From positions 310,001 through 374,000 of the forward strand of contig NZ_SRII01000001.1 of NCBI RefSeq assembly GCF_004684095.1: a stretch of DNA of 64,000 nt, written 5' to 3'. Both the position numbers and the translations under genes were made by a program. The notes beneath the pieces were generated by a model, which saw only the letters and a list, made by a program, of their open reading frames with translations, was not told the DNA's origin and did no database searches. The stretch comes from Hymenobacter sp. UV11. Its GTDB lineage: Bacteria > Bacteroidota > Bacteroidia > Cytophagales > Hymenobacteraceae. Below are positions 35,975-44,128 of the stretch, piece after piece (within the stretch, counting starts at the first letter, position 1; every line of letters starts with the position of its first letter).

Positions 35975-37831
35975 ATGCGCATCCTGCACGTTCTGTCTGC
36001 TAATTTCTTTGCCGGCTCGGTGGCCTACGCCGTGGCGCTGGCCGAGGCTCACCACCGCGAAGGCCACCAGGTATGGCTGGCTTCCGATGCGGCGGCGCTG
36101 CCCACGGTAGCAACGCAGGTGCAGCTGCCCATCAGCCAGCGCAAATATGGCCAGCGGCTGCGCAATATCCGGGCGTTGCGGCAGCTGGTGCGCCAGCACA
36201 ATATCGACGTCGTGCACGCCCACTCGCGGGCCGCAAGCTGGGTCAGCTACTTCGCGCTTAAGGGCTTGCGGGTGCCGCTGGTAAGCACCGTGCACGGCCG
36301 CCAGCACGTGCACACGTCTACCTCGCTATTCGATGTCTACGGTCAGAAAGTCATCGCCATCTGCGAAAACCTGGCCGAGCACCTGCGGGAAGAAGTGAAA
36401 ATGGCCCCGGCCAAGATTGTGGTAGTGCCCAATGGGGTAGCGTTCGCGCCAGTGAGCGTTTCGTCCCCTTCGCTTTTGGAGGAGGGGGTAGGGGATGAAC
36501 TGCGCCTGGCCTTTATCGGCCGCTTCAACGGCCCGAAGGGCGCGCGTGCCGCTGCCCTACTCCAACACGTCTTCCCGCCGCTGCTGGCCGAGTTCCCGGC
36601 GTTGCGCGTAACCCTCATCGGCGGCGAGCTGGACCAATTGCCCGAAGCTGGCAAAGCAGCCCTCACGCAGCTGCAAAGCCACTATGGAGCGCGGGTTGAA
36701 GTCATCGGCTTTACCGACGACGTGGCCGGCTGGTTGCAAAAAACCGACCTCATTATTGGGGCCGGCCGGGTGGCGATGGAAGGCCTGGGCGCGGGCCGCG
36801 CCGTGCTGGCGCTGGGCGAGGCGCTCTACGTGGGGCCCGTTACGCCAGCTAATTACGCCGAGGCAGCGGCCTCCAACTTCGGCGACATTTCGGCCTACTG
36901 GGGGGGGGTAGGGAAATTCGACCCCGCGCCGGTGCTGGCCGATGCGCGGGCTTTCCTCGCGCAGCCGCACCGGGTGGCGCCCGAGCTGGCGGCGCGGGTG
37001 CGCCACGACTACGACCTGGCCCGCGTGGCGGCGCGGGTGCTGGGCGTGTACGGGTCGGCGCGTATGGCGCTGGCCGCGCCCGACTTCATGCCGGTGCTTA
37101 TGTACCACAAAATCCCCGACGCGCCCATTGCCACCAAGCACCAGATTTTTGTCACGAAGGAAAATTTTGCCAAGCACCTGGCGTATTTCAAAAGCCAGGA
37201 TATCATACCAATAACCTTCCGCGACTACCAGGATTTTGCCAGCGCCCGGCGCCCGCTGGCCGAGTTTCCGAAGCGGCCCATCGTGCTCACGTTCGACGAC
37301 GGCTATACCGATAACTACACCAACCTGCTGCCCCTCATGCAGCAATACGGCTACCGGGGCGTGCTCTACCTGCTCGGCGATTTTGAGGTGCGCCACAATC
37401 AATGGGACCTCGCCGTGGACCCCGCCGAGCCGCGCGCCGAAATCATGAGCGAGGCGCAGAAGCAAGCCTTCGTGGCCGCTGGCTGGGAAATCGGCGCGCA
37501 CACCCAAACCCACCCGCGCCTGGCCGCCCTACCCCCCGCCGAGGCCGCCACCGAAATTGCCAGCAGCAAAGCCGAGCTGGAGCGCCGCCTGGGCATCGAG
37601 GTGCTGTCCTTCGCCTATCCCTACGGCGACCTCAGCCCCGAAACCAAGCAGCTGGTGCAGCAGGCCGGCTTCACCTACGCCGTGGCCACCGACAGCGGCG
37701 GCTTGCACCTGGAAGACGACCGGATGCAGATTTTCCGCATCAACATGTTTCCGCACGAAACGGGGAGTAGCCTGTTCAAAAAAACGTCCTCCTGGTACCG
37801 CCGCTACTACCGCTGGAAGCGGAAAAAGTAG
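35975..37831 (+). CDS. Glycosyltransferase (GT4-like) - polysaccharide deacetylase (NodB) fusion
   Basis: A 618-residue two-domain protein. Residues 1-360 are a GT-B glycosyltransferase: MRILHVLSANFFAGSVAYAVALAEAHH, VVHAHSRAASW, VPNGVAF, and a donor-site helix MEGLGAGRAVLALGE. Residues about 370-618 are a NodB-type deacetylase with MYHKIPD, TFDDGYTD (catalytic Asp441, metal Asp442), GAHTQTH (metal His509 and His513) and FAYPYG. No signal peptide or membrane helix is visible, so both reactions may occur in the cytoplasm on a lipid-linked sugar. A frameshift is excluded because the frame is continuous through the linker around 355-370. Confidence 0.9.
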   Translation: MRILHVLSANFFAGSVAYAVALAEAHHREGHQVWLASDAAALPTVATQVQLPISQRKYGQRLRNIRALRQLVRQHNIDVVHAHSRAASWVSYFALKGLRVPLVSTVHGRQHVHTSTSLFDVYGQKVIAICENLAEHLREEVKMAPAKIVVVPNGVAFAPVSVSSPSLLEEGVGDELRLAFIGRFNGPKGARAAALLQHVFPPLLAEFPALRVTLIGGELDQLPEAGKAALTQLQSHYGARVEVIGFTDDVAGWLQKTDLIIGAGRVAMEGLGAGRAVLALGEALYVGPVTPANYAEAAASNFGDISAYWGGVGKFDPAPVLADARAFLAQPHRVAPELAARVRHDYDLARVAARVLGVYGSARMALAAPDFMPVLMYHKIPDAPIATKHQIFVTKENFAKHLAYFKSQDIIPITFRDYQDFASARRPLAEFPKRPIVLTFDDGYTDNYTNLLPLMQQYGYRGVLYLLGDFEVRHNQWDLAVDPAEPRAEIMSEAQKQAFVAAGWEIGAHTQTHPRLAALPPAEAATEIASSKAELERRLGIEVLSFAYPYGDLSPETKQLVQQAGFTYAVATDSGGLHLEDDRMQIFRINMFPHETGSSLFKKTSSWYRRYYRWKRKK

Positions 37832-37836
37832 GAGTA

Positions 37837-37890
37837 GGGCTTTTGTCATTGCCGCGCTCCACTTCGTTGCGCTCGCAATGACAAAAGCCC
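37837..37890. repeat. Short inverted repeat, family A remnant
   Basis: GGGCTTTTGTCATTGC pairs with GCAATGACAAAAGCCC around a 22-base centre that matches one inner arm of the 26981 element. It looks like a full family A element that lost one inner arm. It separates the GT fusion from the convergent TPR operon and may terminate both. Confidence 0.8.
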
Positions 37891-37904
37891 AAAATGCAAA
37901 TAAG

Positions 37905-39110
37905 CTACCGTAGCGCGAACACCCAGGTGTACGCCACCGTGCCGTAGATAAATACCATAAGTAACTGAGTAGGAATGCCCAGCACGGCCAGCGCCACGGC
38001 CAGCGCGCCCACGGCGGCCAGCGCCCAACCGGCCCAGCGCGAGTAGCTGTGCTGCTTGGGCTGACTGGCCAGCCGCTCGGTGCCCACCAGCGGAAACAGC
38101 AGCCCCAGCGCCACCAGCGCCAGCGTGCTCAGGCCCGGCACCGGCGCGCCCAGCAGCCTTGCCAGGCCGGCCGCCAGCCCGAGGCCCAGCAAGGCCAGGA
38201 AGTGCGTCGAGTGCAGCGTTTGGGCCGGGCTGAGGGCGTAGCGCCCGTAGCGGTTGAGGCGCAGCAGCGAGTCAAACAGCGGGTCCTTGAACCAGCTCAG
38301 GTAGGCAAAAACCAGGTAGAACGGCAGTAGCCAGGGCACGAAGCGTGCCACTACGTAGGCTCCCAGCAGCAACCCGCGCCGCAGCCCCGCGCTCAGCGAA
38401 TTGACCCAGTAGATGAAGCGCATAAACGTGCGGTACACCCAGTAGCGGGCCTTGAGGGCCTCCACCAGCCCCGAGCGGGCAAAGTCGGAAGTCGGGTCGA
38501 GGCGCAGCGCTTCGCGGAAGTGGTCGAGGGCCTCCTTCGAGCGGTAGGTTTCGAGGGCTACCCAGCCGGCCTGCGCCTGAATGCTGCTGCTTTCAGCCCC
38601 GTGGCCCAGGGCGACGCGGGCGGCTTCGCTGGCCTCTTGGCCCCGGCCCTGGCGGGCAAGGGCGCGGGCCTCTAGGCCGTGCAGGTCGGCGTGCTCGCTG
38701 TCGAAGCTCAGGCCGGTGCGGGCGGCTTGCAAGGCCGCCTGCCACTGGCCACTTTCGAGGCGCAGCTGGCCCAGCAGGTGGTAGTAGCTGGCATCGGCGG
38801 GGTCGAGGGCCAGCGCCTGGTTGATGGCCGCCAGGGCCTCCTGCGGCCGATGCCGCCGGTGCTGCACCAGGGCCAGCACGTAGAAAGCAAAATCGTACTC
38901 CGGGGCCAGGTGAATGGCCAGCTCGGCCTCTTCCTGGGCCTGGGGTAGGCGCTGCGCATCGTCGAGCAGGCAGAGGGCCAGCAGCGAGTGCGCCACCGGC
39001 TCGTGCGGGTCGAGGCTTAGCTGGCGGCGCAGCTCGTCGGCAGCCTGGGGTAGGCGGTTTTGCTGCATCAGCAGCTGCACGCGGGGCAGCCAGTCGGTAG
39101 AGTAATTCAA
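37905..39110 (-). CDS. TPR protein with C-terminal multi-pass membrane domain (third gene of TPR-AAA operon)
   Basis: A 401-residue protein. Residues 1-215 form about six TPR units (AADELRRQLSLDPHEPVAHSLLALCLL, AINQALALDPADASYYHLLGQL, HFREALRLDPTSDFARSGLVEAL). Residues 222-401 contain a basic aromatic segment (ARYWVYRTFMRFIYWVNSL) and about five or six transmembrane helices. There is no signal peptide, so the TPR part should face the cytoplasm. It is a distant paralogue of the next gene upstream and is separated from it by 34 bases. Function is unknown; the context suggests a membrane-embedded substrate adaptor for the AAA+ ATPase. Confidence 0.88.
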   Translation of the reverse strand: MNYSTDWLPRVQLLMQQNRLPQAADELRRQLSLDPHEPVAHSLLALCLLDDAQRLPQAQEEAELAIHLAPEYDFAFYVLALVQHRRHRPQEALAAINQALALDPADASYYHLLGQLRLESGQWQAALQAARTGLSFDSEHADLHGLEARALARQGRGQEASEAARVALGHGAESSSIQAQAGWVALETYRSKEALDHFREALRLDPTSDFARSGLVEALKARYWVYRTFMRFIYWVNSLSAGLRRGLLLGAYVVARFVPWLLPFYLVFAYLSWFKDPLFDSLLRLNRYGRYALSPAQTLHSTHFLALLGLGLAAGLARLLGAPVPGLSTLALVALGLLFPLVGTERLASQPKQHSYSRWAGWALAAVGALAVALAVLGIPTQLLMVFIYGTVAYTWVFALR

Positions 39111-39144
39111 GGGAGGAGAAAGCTGAAATGAAAGGCTGGACAGC

Positions 39145-40182
39145 TTAGGCTTGCATGTCCTTCATGAATGCGACCTTAGCGCGGGCGAGCATAGTTCTAC
39201 CGATGAATAAAGCAGGAATAGTCGCCAAGAAAGTCGGTATTCCGAGCAGTAAAAACAGGTAGCCGAAAGCGCAAACTGATACCAGGTAAACCAGCACGTA
39301 CCCAATCAGGAACCAGGTTGCCGGATTTCGCCGGGCAGGCAGCTTATACTGAAAAATGGGGTCGTGCCGGGTCAGCCACCAACTGCGCAGCCGGTACCAG
39401 GGCATGACCGTGCCCGCCAGCAGCCCATGTAAGCTTGCCATGACTAGGCCCGTACCCAGCCGGGCCCGCCGCTGGTGATACCGAAGCCAGTCGGGCCACT
39501 GCTGCTCGCGCACTGCCCGCCGTAGCAAGGGCACCAGCTCAACGCTTTGGGTAGGAGCCAGCCGCAGGGCTTCGGTCAGGTGAATAATTGCGGCGGCCGG
39601 TTTGCAGCGCCAAATCAGCTGCTTGCCGCGCCGGGTATGAGCTAGGGCGTTGTTCGGCTCCAGGTAAAACAACTCCTCAAACGTGCTGTCGGCAGCCGTG
39701 GAGTGGCTAAGCTGTTCTTGCGCCAGCGCTCGCCACAACAGGCAATCAAGATGCTGGGCGTCGATAAACAATCCGGTTTCGGCGGCGGCAGTAGCGGCCT
39801 GGGGCTGGCCTTGCAGATAGCACAACTGCGCCAGATTCGCATGGTAAGCGGCCTCGTAGGGGTCGAGCCGCAGGGCTTCGCGGATGGCTTCTTCGGCTGC
39901 TTTCAACTCCCCTTGCTGCCCGGTGGCGCGCGCCAGGGCGCAAAACGCAGCCGGCAGTTGCGGGGCTTGGGCGATGAGCATCCGGGCGGCTTGTTCCGCT
40001 TGAGGTAGCGCTCTAAGTTGAAACAGGGCTTCGATGCGGGCCAACTGCGGCGACAACGCGGCCGGGTCGGTGGCCAGCAGGTGCTCGGCCATCGCCAGGG
40101 CCAGTTCGGGCCGGCGTAGCTCAAGCAGTTGCCACACGCCGGCGGTGCTAGGAGCTGCGGGTAAGGAAGAGGTCGGGGTCAT
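39145..40182 (-). CDS. TPR protein with C-terminal membrane domain (second gene of TPR-AAA operon)
   Basis: A 345-residue protein. Residues about 10-225 are TPR-like helical pairs (AEEAIREALRLDPYEAAYHANLAQLCYLQ, IIHLTEALRLAPTQSVELVPLL). The end has a first hydrophobic stretch (about 248-268) and two stronger transmembrane helices (about 290-335), then a short basic cytoplasmic tail. Organisation matches the 37905-39110 product, with fewer membrane segments. It starts 19 bases after the AAA+ gene ends, so the two are surely cotranscribed. Confidence 0.87.
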   Translation of the reverse strand: MTPTSSLPAAPSTAGVWQLLELRRPELALAMAEHLLATDPAALSPQLARIEALFQLRALPQAEQAARMLIAQAPQLPAAFCALARATGQQGELKAAEEAIREALRLDPYEAAYHANLAQLCYLQGQPQAATAAAETGLFIDAQHLDCLLWRALAQEQLSHSTAADSTFEELFYLEPNNALAHTRRGKQLIWRCKPAAAIIHLTEALRLAPTQSVELVPLLRRAVREQQWPDWLRYHQRRARLGTGLVMASLHGLLAGTVMPWYRLRSWWLTRHDPIFQYKLPARRNPATWFLIGYVLVYLVSVCAFGYLFLLLGIPTFLATIPALFIGRTMLARAKVAFMKDMQA

Positions 40183-40201
40183 AGTGCCTGATGAGCTCTC
40201 G

Positions 40202-41554
40202 CTACGCGCCCGGCTTCTTCACCCCCAAATACACCAGAATATCGTCATACAGCCCGCCCTCGTTCGAGTAGAGCGCGTAGTTGCGGGCCGTGGCAAACCA
40301 CTCCTTGGTGCTGGGCTTCACGAGCTTGGCAGCGTCGAGCAGGTCGCTTTGCTCGATGGGCAGCGGGCGGCCGGCGCGCATGGAGAGGCGCAGGCGCGTG
40401 TCCACGGCGGCATCGACCACGGCTTTGAGGTCGGCGCCGCTGAGGCCGGCGGTGCGGGCGGCCACGGCGGCCGCGTTCACGCTGGCATCCAGGGGCTTGC
40501 CTTGCAGCATAATGTCGAGGATGCTGGCGCGGGCGGGCTCGTCGGGCGGGGTTACGAGCGCGATTTTGTCGAAGCGGCCGGGGCGGCGGAAGGCGGGGTC
40601 GAGGTGCCAGGGCGCGTTGGTGGCCGCGATGATGAGCACGCCTTCGTTAGAGGCCGACACGCCATCCAATTCCTCCAAAAACTGGTTGATGACCGTGCGG
40701 CCGGCGCTCTGGCGCAGGTCGTGGCGGTTGGCGGCCAGGGCGTCTACCTCGTCAAAAAACAGCACGCACGGCGCCTGCGCCCGCGCCGTTTCAAACAACT
40801 GGTGCAGGTTTTTCTCGCTGTTGCCGAGCCACATATCCAGAATTTCGGCGATGCCCACGCTCAGGAAATTGGCCTGCACCTCGCCTGCCGTGGCGCGGGC
40901 CAGGTAGGTTTTGCCGCAGCCAGGCGGGCCGTATAGCAGCAGCCCGCCGCCGGTGGCCTTGCCGTAGGCCTTGTACAAATCGGGAAAGTGCAGCGGGTGA
41001 ATGATTTTGAGCCGGATTTCCTCCTTCACCGTCTCCATCCCGCCCACATCCTGGAAGGTGATGCGCGGCTTTTCGAGGCCAGCCGGCAGCGGGGGGGTAG
41101 GGGCTTCGGCGCTGGCGCCGGGGGTAGGGCCGCTGGCGGGCACCCGGCGCGGGGCGCTGGCTTGCAGCTCGTTAGCCAGCGCGGCGTCGGCCAGGCCGGC
41201 GTCGAGGTGCAGGGCCTGAGCGTAGGCGGCGCGGGCGGCGTCGGGCTGCTGGGTAGCGGCCAGCAGGCGGGCGTGCAGCAGGTGGGCGGGGCCCAGCGCA
41301 TCATCTTGGTATAAAAGCTCTTCCACTACCACGAAGGCGGCCGAAGTTTTGCCGAGGGCGAAATAGGCTTCGGCGAGGCCCAGTTGGAGGGTAGGGTCGG
41401 TGGGGTGGTAGCGCAGGCCCTCGCGGTACAAGTCTTCGGAGGCCTGGTGCTGGCCGGTCTGGCGCAGCAACCCGCCCAGGTGCTGGCGCAACGGCAGGTT
41501 ATCGGGCGAAAATTGCAAAGCGGCAAGCAGCGGTTGCAGCGTGGCGTCGGACAT
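40202..41554 (-). CDS. AAA+ ATPase (Msp1/VPS4/CDC48-like) with N-terminal TPRs
   Basis: A 450-residue protein starting at MSDATLQPL. Residues 1-130 are TPR-like repeats (LYREGLRYHPTDPTLQLGLAEAYFALG), followed by a Pro-rich linker to 165 and a classical type I AAA domain. Walker A is GPPGCGKT (Lys215), the pore loop is DMWLGNSEKNLHQLF with an aromatic-hydrophobic-Gly motif, Walker B is VLFFDEVDAL (Asp268, Glu269), and the second region of homology ATNAPWHLDPAFRRPGRFD has sensor 1 Asn and two arginine fingers. All catalytic residues are present. The fold implies an ATP-driven protein unfolding or extraction machine; there is no protease domain or membrane helix. The TPR-membrane proteins downstream probably dock it to the membrane. 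Confidence 0.92.
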   Translation of the reverse strand: MSDATLQPLLAALQFSPDNLPLRQHLGGLLRQTGQHQASEDLYREGLRYHPTDPTLQLGLAEAYFALGKTSAAFVVVEELLYQDDALGPAHLLHARLLAATQQPDAARAAYAQALHLDAGLADAALANELQASAPRRVPASGPTPGASAEAPTPPLPAGLEKPRITFQDVGGMETVKEEIRLKIIHPLHFPDLYKAYGKATGGGLLLYGPPGCGKTYLARATAGEVQANFLSVGIAEILDMWLGNSEKNLHQLFETARAQAPCVLFFDEVDALAANRHDLRQSAGRTVINQFLEELDGVSASNEGVLIIAATNAPWHLDPAFRRPGRFDKIALVTPPDEPARASILDIMLQGKPLDASVNAAAVAARTAGLSGADLKAVVDAAVDTRLRLSMRAGRPLPIEQSDLLDAAKLVKPSTKEWFATARNYALYSNEGGLYDDILVYLGVKKPGA

Positions 41555-41583
41555 AAAAGCGGCTAAATACAAAAGTAGATAGG

Positions 41584-41591
41584 CGAAAGTA
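41584..41591 (-). promoter_or_regulatory. Candidate -7 promoter element for the TPR-AAA operon
   Basis: The minus strand reads TACTTTCG, a partial match to TAnnTTTG, 30 bases upstream of the AAA+ start and in the gap after DUF167. It would let the operon be transcribed separately from DUF167. Confidence 0.35.
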
Positions 41592-41609
41592 CGGCCGGCC
41601 GCCGCGGTT

Positions 41610-41876
41610 TCAGGTACCGTGGCGGGCCAAAATCGCCGCGCCAGCTTCCTCACTCACCCCGGTTACCTCCACTTTTTTGAACGGCGCGGTGTGGCCGCTC
41701 AGCAGCAGCACATCGCGCTTGGGCACCCCAAAGATTTCAGCCAGAAAAGCCAGTAGCACGGCATTGGCCTGGCCATCCTGGGGCGGGGCGGCTAGGCGCA
41801 CCAGCCAGCGGCCATCGGGGCCGGGCTTCAGTTCGTTGCGCCGCGCATTGGGCTTGGCCTGGAGGTGGAGAATCAA
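41610..41876 (-). CDS. DUF167 (YggU-like) protein
   Basis: A small protein of the DUF167 family with LILHLQAKPNARRNEL, WLVRLAAPPQDGQANAVLLAFLAEIFGV and VLLLSGHTAPFKKVEVTG, all family landmarks. I place the start at the TTG at 41876 (88 residues). An in-frame ATG at 41930 exists, but it lies inside the family B palindrome and would add 18 residues with no family resemblance. Function is unknown. Confidence 0.85.
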   Translation of the reverse strand: MILHLQAKPNARRNELKPGPDGRWLVRLAAPPQDGQANAVLLAFLAEIFGVPKRDVLLLSGHTAPFKKVEVTGVSEEAGAAILARHGT

Positions 41877-41914
41877 AGGATAAATGGTAGCAGGTAATGG
41901 GTTATAACTATTAC

Positions 41915-42033
41915 AGAACGTCCTGCTCATCTGGCGTCCGCTTGTCGAAGCATTTCTACCGCTTCATGGAACGGCTCGGATGAAGCGGTAGAGATGCTTC
42001 GACAAGCGGACGCCAGATGAGCATGACGTTCTT
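41915..42033. repeat. Inverted repeat, family B with CATCTGGCGTCC insertion
   Basis: The arms start AGAACGTC(C)TGCTCATCTG and run through CTTGTCGAAGCATTTCTACC. Compared with other family B copies it carries an extra CATCTGGCGTCC block in each arm, also present in the half-element at 3945. Confidence 0.85.
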
Positions 42034-42061
42034 TTTTACCTAATTCCCCATTGCCTATCAC

Positions 42062-42805
42062 TCATAATTTATTCGGTACTGCCGCCTGCCCAACCGGGCA
42101 TACATCCAGCATGATGCAGCGGTGGCAGGCGGGCTGGCGGTAGTAACAGCACTTCTGCCCGTGAAACATGAGCGCCTCGTGGTGGTCGTACACCTGCTGG
42201 GCCGTCCAGTCGGGGGGTAGGAGGGCGGCCAGTAGCGCGTGGGCTGGGCCTTCGCCCACCTTGGGGCCGATGAGGCCCAGGCGCTGCGCCACCCGGTGGT
42301 GGTGGCTGTCGACGGGCATGGCTGGCAGGCGCAAGGTGCTGAAGAGCAGCGTGGCGGCGCTGGTTTTTGGCCCTACCCCCGTAATGCTTTCCAGCCAGGC
42401 GCGGGCTTCGGGGATGGGCCGGTCGGCCAGGAAATCGAGCGAGCAGGGCGGCAGGTTTTCGTCGCCGCAGCGCTTGCTGATTTCGTGCAGCACGGCCTGA
42501 ATGCGCGGCGCCTTCTGCTCGGGCCAGGTGCAGGCGCTCAGGGCGCGCTGCACGTCAAGGGTGGGCGCGTCGCGCACGGCTTCCCAAGTTGGGAAGGTGG
42601 CGCGCAGCTGCTGGTAGGCGCGGTGCGAGTCGGTGTTTTTGGTGCGGTGCGAAAGCAGGGCGCTAATCAGCTCGCTCAGCGGGTCTTTATCGCTGAAAAA
42701 CAGGAAGGGCGCCCCGTATTCGGCGCACAGCCGCTGGTGAGCCAGCAGTGCCAGCGCCTGGCGGGCGGCAAAATCAGTAGCGGGTACGGCGGTGGGGGTA
42801 GGCAT
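42062..42805 (-). CDS. nth: Endonuclease III-like DNA glycosylase (HhH-GPD, 4Fe-4S)
   Basis: A 247-residue enzyme that excises oxidised pyrimidines and cleaves the abasic site. The helix-hairpin-helix LESITGVGPKTSAATLLF contains the catalytic Lys, VDSHHHRVAQRLGL contains the catalytic Asp, and the C-terminus carries a 4Fe-4S set Cys-x6-Cys-x2-Cys-x5-Cys (CYYRQPACHRCIMLDVC). The segment DPLSELISALLSHRTKNTD is typical, although HRTKNTD varies from the Escherichia coli QATD pattern, so it may be a divergent subfamily with altered specificity. The ATG follows directly on a terminator T-run. Confidence 0.88.
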   Translation of the reverse strand: MPTPTAVPATDFAARQALALLAHQRLCAEYGAPFLFFSDKDPLSELISALLSHRTKNTDSHRAYQQLRATFPTWEAVRDAPTLDVQRALSACTWPEQKAPRIQAVLHEISKRCGDENLPPCSLDFLADRPIPEARAWLESITGVGPKTSAATLLFSTLRLPAMPVDSHHHRVAQRLGLIGPKVGEGPAHALLAALLPPDWTAQQVYDHHEALMFHGQKCCYYRQPACHRCIMLDVCPVGQAAVPNKL

Positions 42806-42806
42806 A

Positions 42807-42855
42807 AAAAAGGGTACTGCCAATCCTGGGTTCAGGTTGGCGGTACCCTTAAAAA
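42807..42855 (-). terminator. Intrinsic terminator abutting the nth start codon
   Basis: AAGGGTACTGCCAA (42810-) pairs with TTGGCGGTACCCTT with one G-T pair, flanked by A6 on the left and T/A run on the right. Read on the minus strand, the stem is followed by TTTTTT and immediately by the nth ATG. It would terminate the upstream minus-strand gene and attenuate read-through into nth. Confidence 0.75.
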
Positions 42856-42886
42856 TTGGCTTCCTAATGGCTAGTGAGCCGAATGG

Positions 42887-42938
42887 TTTTTAGCCCACTG
42901 AAGACGCAAAGGTTTTCGCTGAAGACGCAGAAGCAGAC
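42887..42938. repeat. Interspersed repeat, family F
   Basis: A second copy of the TTTTAGCCC...GAAGACGCA(A/G) sequence of 21981-22030, between nth and the proline-rich gene. Confidence 0.6.
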
Positions 42939-42978
42939 GATTCCTTGTAAGCTATCCGTTCAGTCGGTCATTGAAACG

Positions 42979-43986
42979 CTACCTGTAGCCCGTGCTGTTG
43001 TAGAGCGCAATGGCCTGGCGCTGGGCCGAGGCCTGCTTGCCTTGCAGCACCAGCGGCACAATGAGCACCGGAATGGCCGCGTAGAACAGCGGCGAAATAC
43101 CGAGGCTGTTGGGCTGCAGCGATTGCAGCAGGCCAGCCACCAGCAGGCCGCCGCCCACCACGTAGGCCCCCACCACGAAGGTCTGGTAGCGCCGGGCCTG
43201 CGACAGTAGCTCCTGGGCCCCCGCGTTGTCGGTGGTGGCCAGGGCTAGGTTGCGCGAGTTCAGGTTTTGAATCGGGCCATTATCTTTCGAGAAATACTCG
43301 GTTTTGGTGGTGCGGTAGCCGCTGCCATAGGGGTAGCCGCCGAAACCGCCGTAGCCAAAGCCACCGTAGCCCATGCCGGGCATGCCGTAGCCGCCGGGCG
43401 CGTAGCTAGTGTTATACGTAGCGTAGAGGCTGATGCGGCCGGTTTTTTCGCGGCGCAGCGTGGCCTCGCGCGACGAGCCGGGCAGGTTGGTGCGCACAAA
43501 GTGACCGGTTTCGTTTTCGTAGAAGCCCACCTCGCTCAGCTCCACGCGGCGCTGGCCGTCGAGCAGCAGGAAGCTGCGCCCGAATAGCGGCTGCTTCACC
43601 TGCACGTCGTACACATTGTACAGCGCCCCGCTCTTGAGGCCCACCTGGTAGCGGGTGGGCTGCGTCGAGCCGCCCATCACGTAGGGCCGGTTGAAGGGCG
43701 AAGTGCCGCCTGGGGCGGGCGGGGCCACCGGGGCAGGCTGGGGCTGCGCGGCGGGGGTAGTGGCCATTTGGGCCGGCTGCGTCGAGTCGGCGGGCACGGC
43801 AGTGATTGCGGCGGGCGCAGTAGCGGGCACCGGGTCGAGCTGCCGGGGCGCCGGCGCTGCTTGGCGGGGGGCGGGCGCCGGCACCACGGGGGCGCCGCCC
43901 AGCTGCCGGGGAGCTTCCTGCGCCAGCACTGGCGCCCAGGCGGCACTCAGCCCCAGGCTCAGCACCACAACGAACAAAAATTTCAT
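42979..43986 (-). CDS. Secreted Pro/Ala-rich and Gly/Tyr-rich membrane protein
   Basis: A 335-residue protein with a signal peptide (MKFLFVVVLSLGLSAAWAPVLAQ). Residues 24-95 are a Pro/Ala-rich linker. Residues 96-190 form a compact domain (YQVGLKSGALYNVYDVQVKQPLFGRSFLLLDGQRRVELSEVGFY) that looks beta-rich. A Gly/Tyr stretch (GGYGMPGMGYGGFGYGGFGGYPYG) follows, then two transmembrane helices near the C-terminus. I do not recognise the family. Confidence 0.8.
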   Translation of the reverse strand: MKFLFVVVLSLGLSAAWAPVLAQEAPRQLGGAPVVPAPAPRQAAPAPRQLDPVPATAPAAITAVPADSTQPAQMATTPAAQPQPAPVAPPAPGGTSPFNRPYVMGGSTQPTRYQVGLKSGALYNVYDVQVKQPLFGRSFLLLDGQRRVELSEVGFYENETGHFVRTNLPGSSREATLRREKTGRISLYATYNTSYAPGGYGMPGMGYGGFGYGGFGGYPYGSGYRTTKTEYFSKDNGPIQNLNSRNLALATTDNAGAQELLSQARRYQTFVVGAYVVGGGLLVAGLLQSLQPNSLGISPLFYAAIPVLIVPLVLQGKQASAQRQAIALYNSTGYR

Positions 43987-44128
43987 GCAGGCAAATAAAA
44001 GCGATTTTGGCCAACTGCGGCCACTGCGCAGCTAACGCCGCTACCCCTCGCAAAAGTGCCCACGCTGCCGGCTAGCCCCTAGGCGCGGCGCGGCCCACGC
44101 CGTCAGCGGGTTAGGTCAGCTCGCCGGC

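Noticed and set aside
35975..37831. Two genes joined by a sequencing error
   Set aside because: The frame is continuous with a normal linker, and no stop or start signal interrupts it; still, comparison with relatives is the test.
41876..41930. The upstream ATG at 41930 as start of DUF167
   Set aside because: It lies in the arm of a family B inverted repeat and the added residues do not resemble the family.
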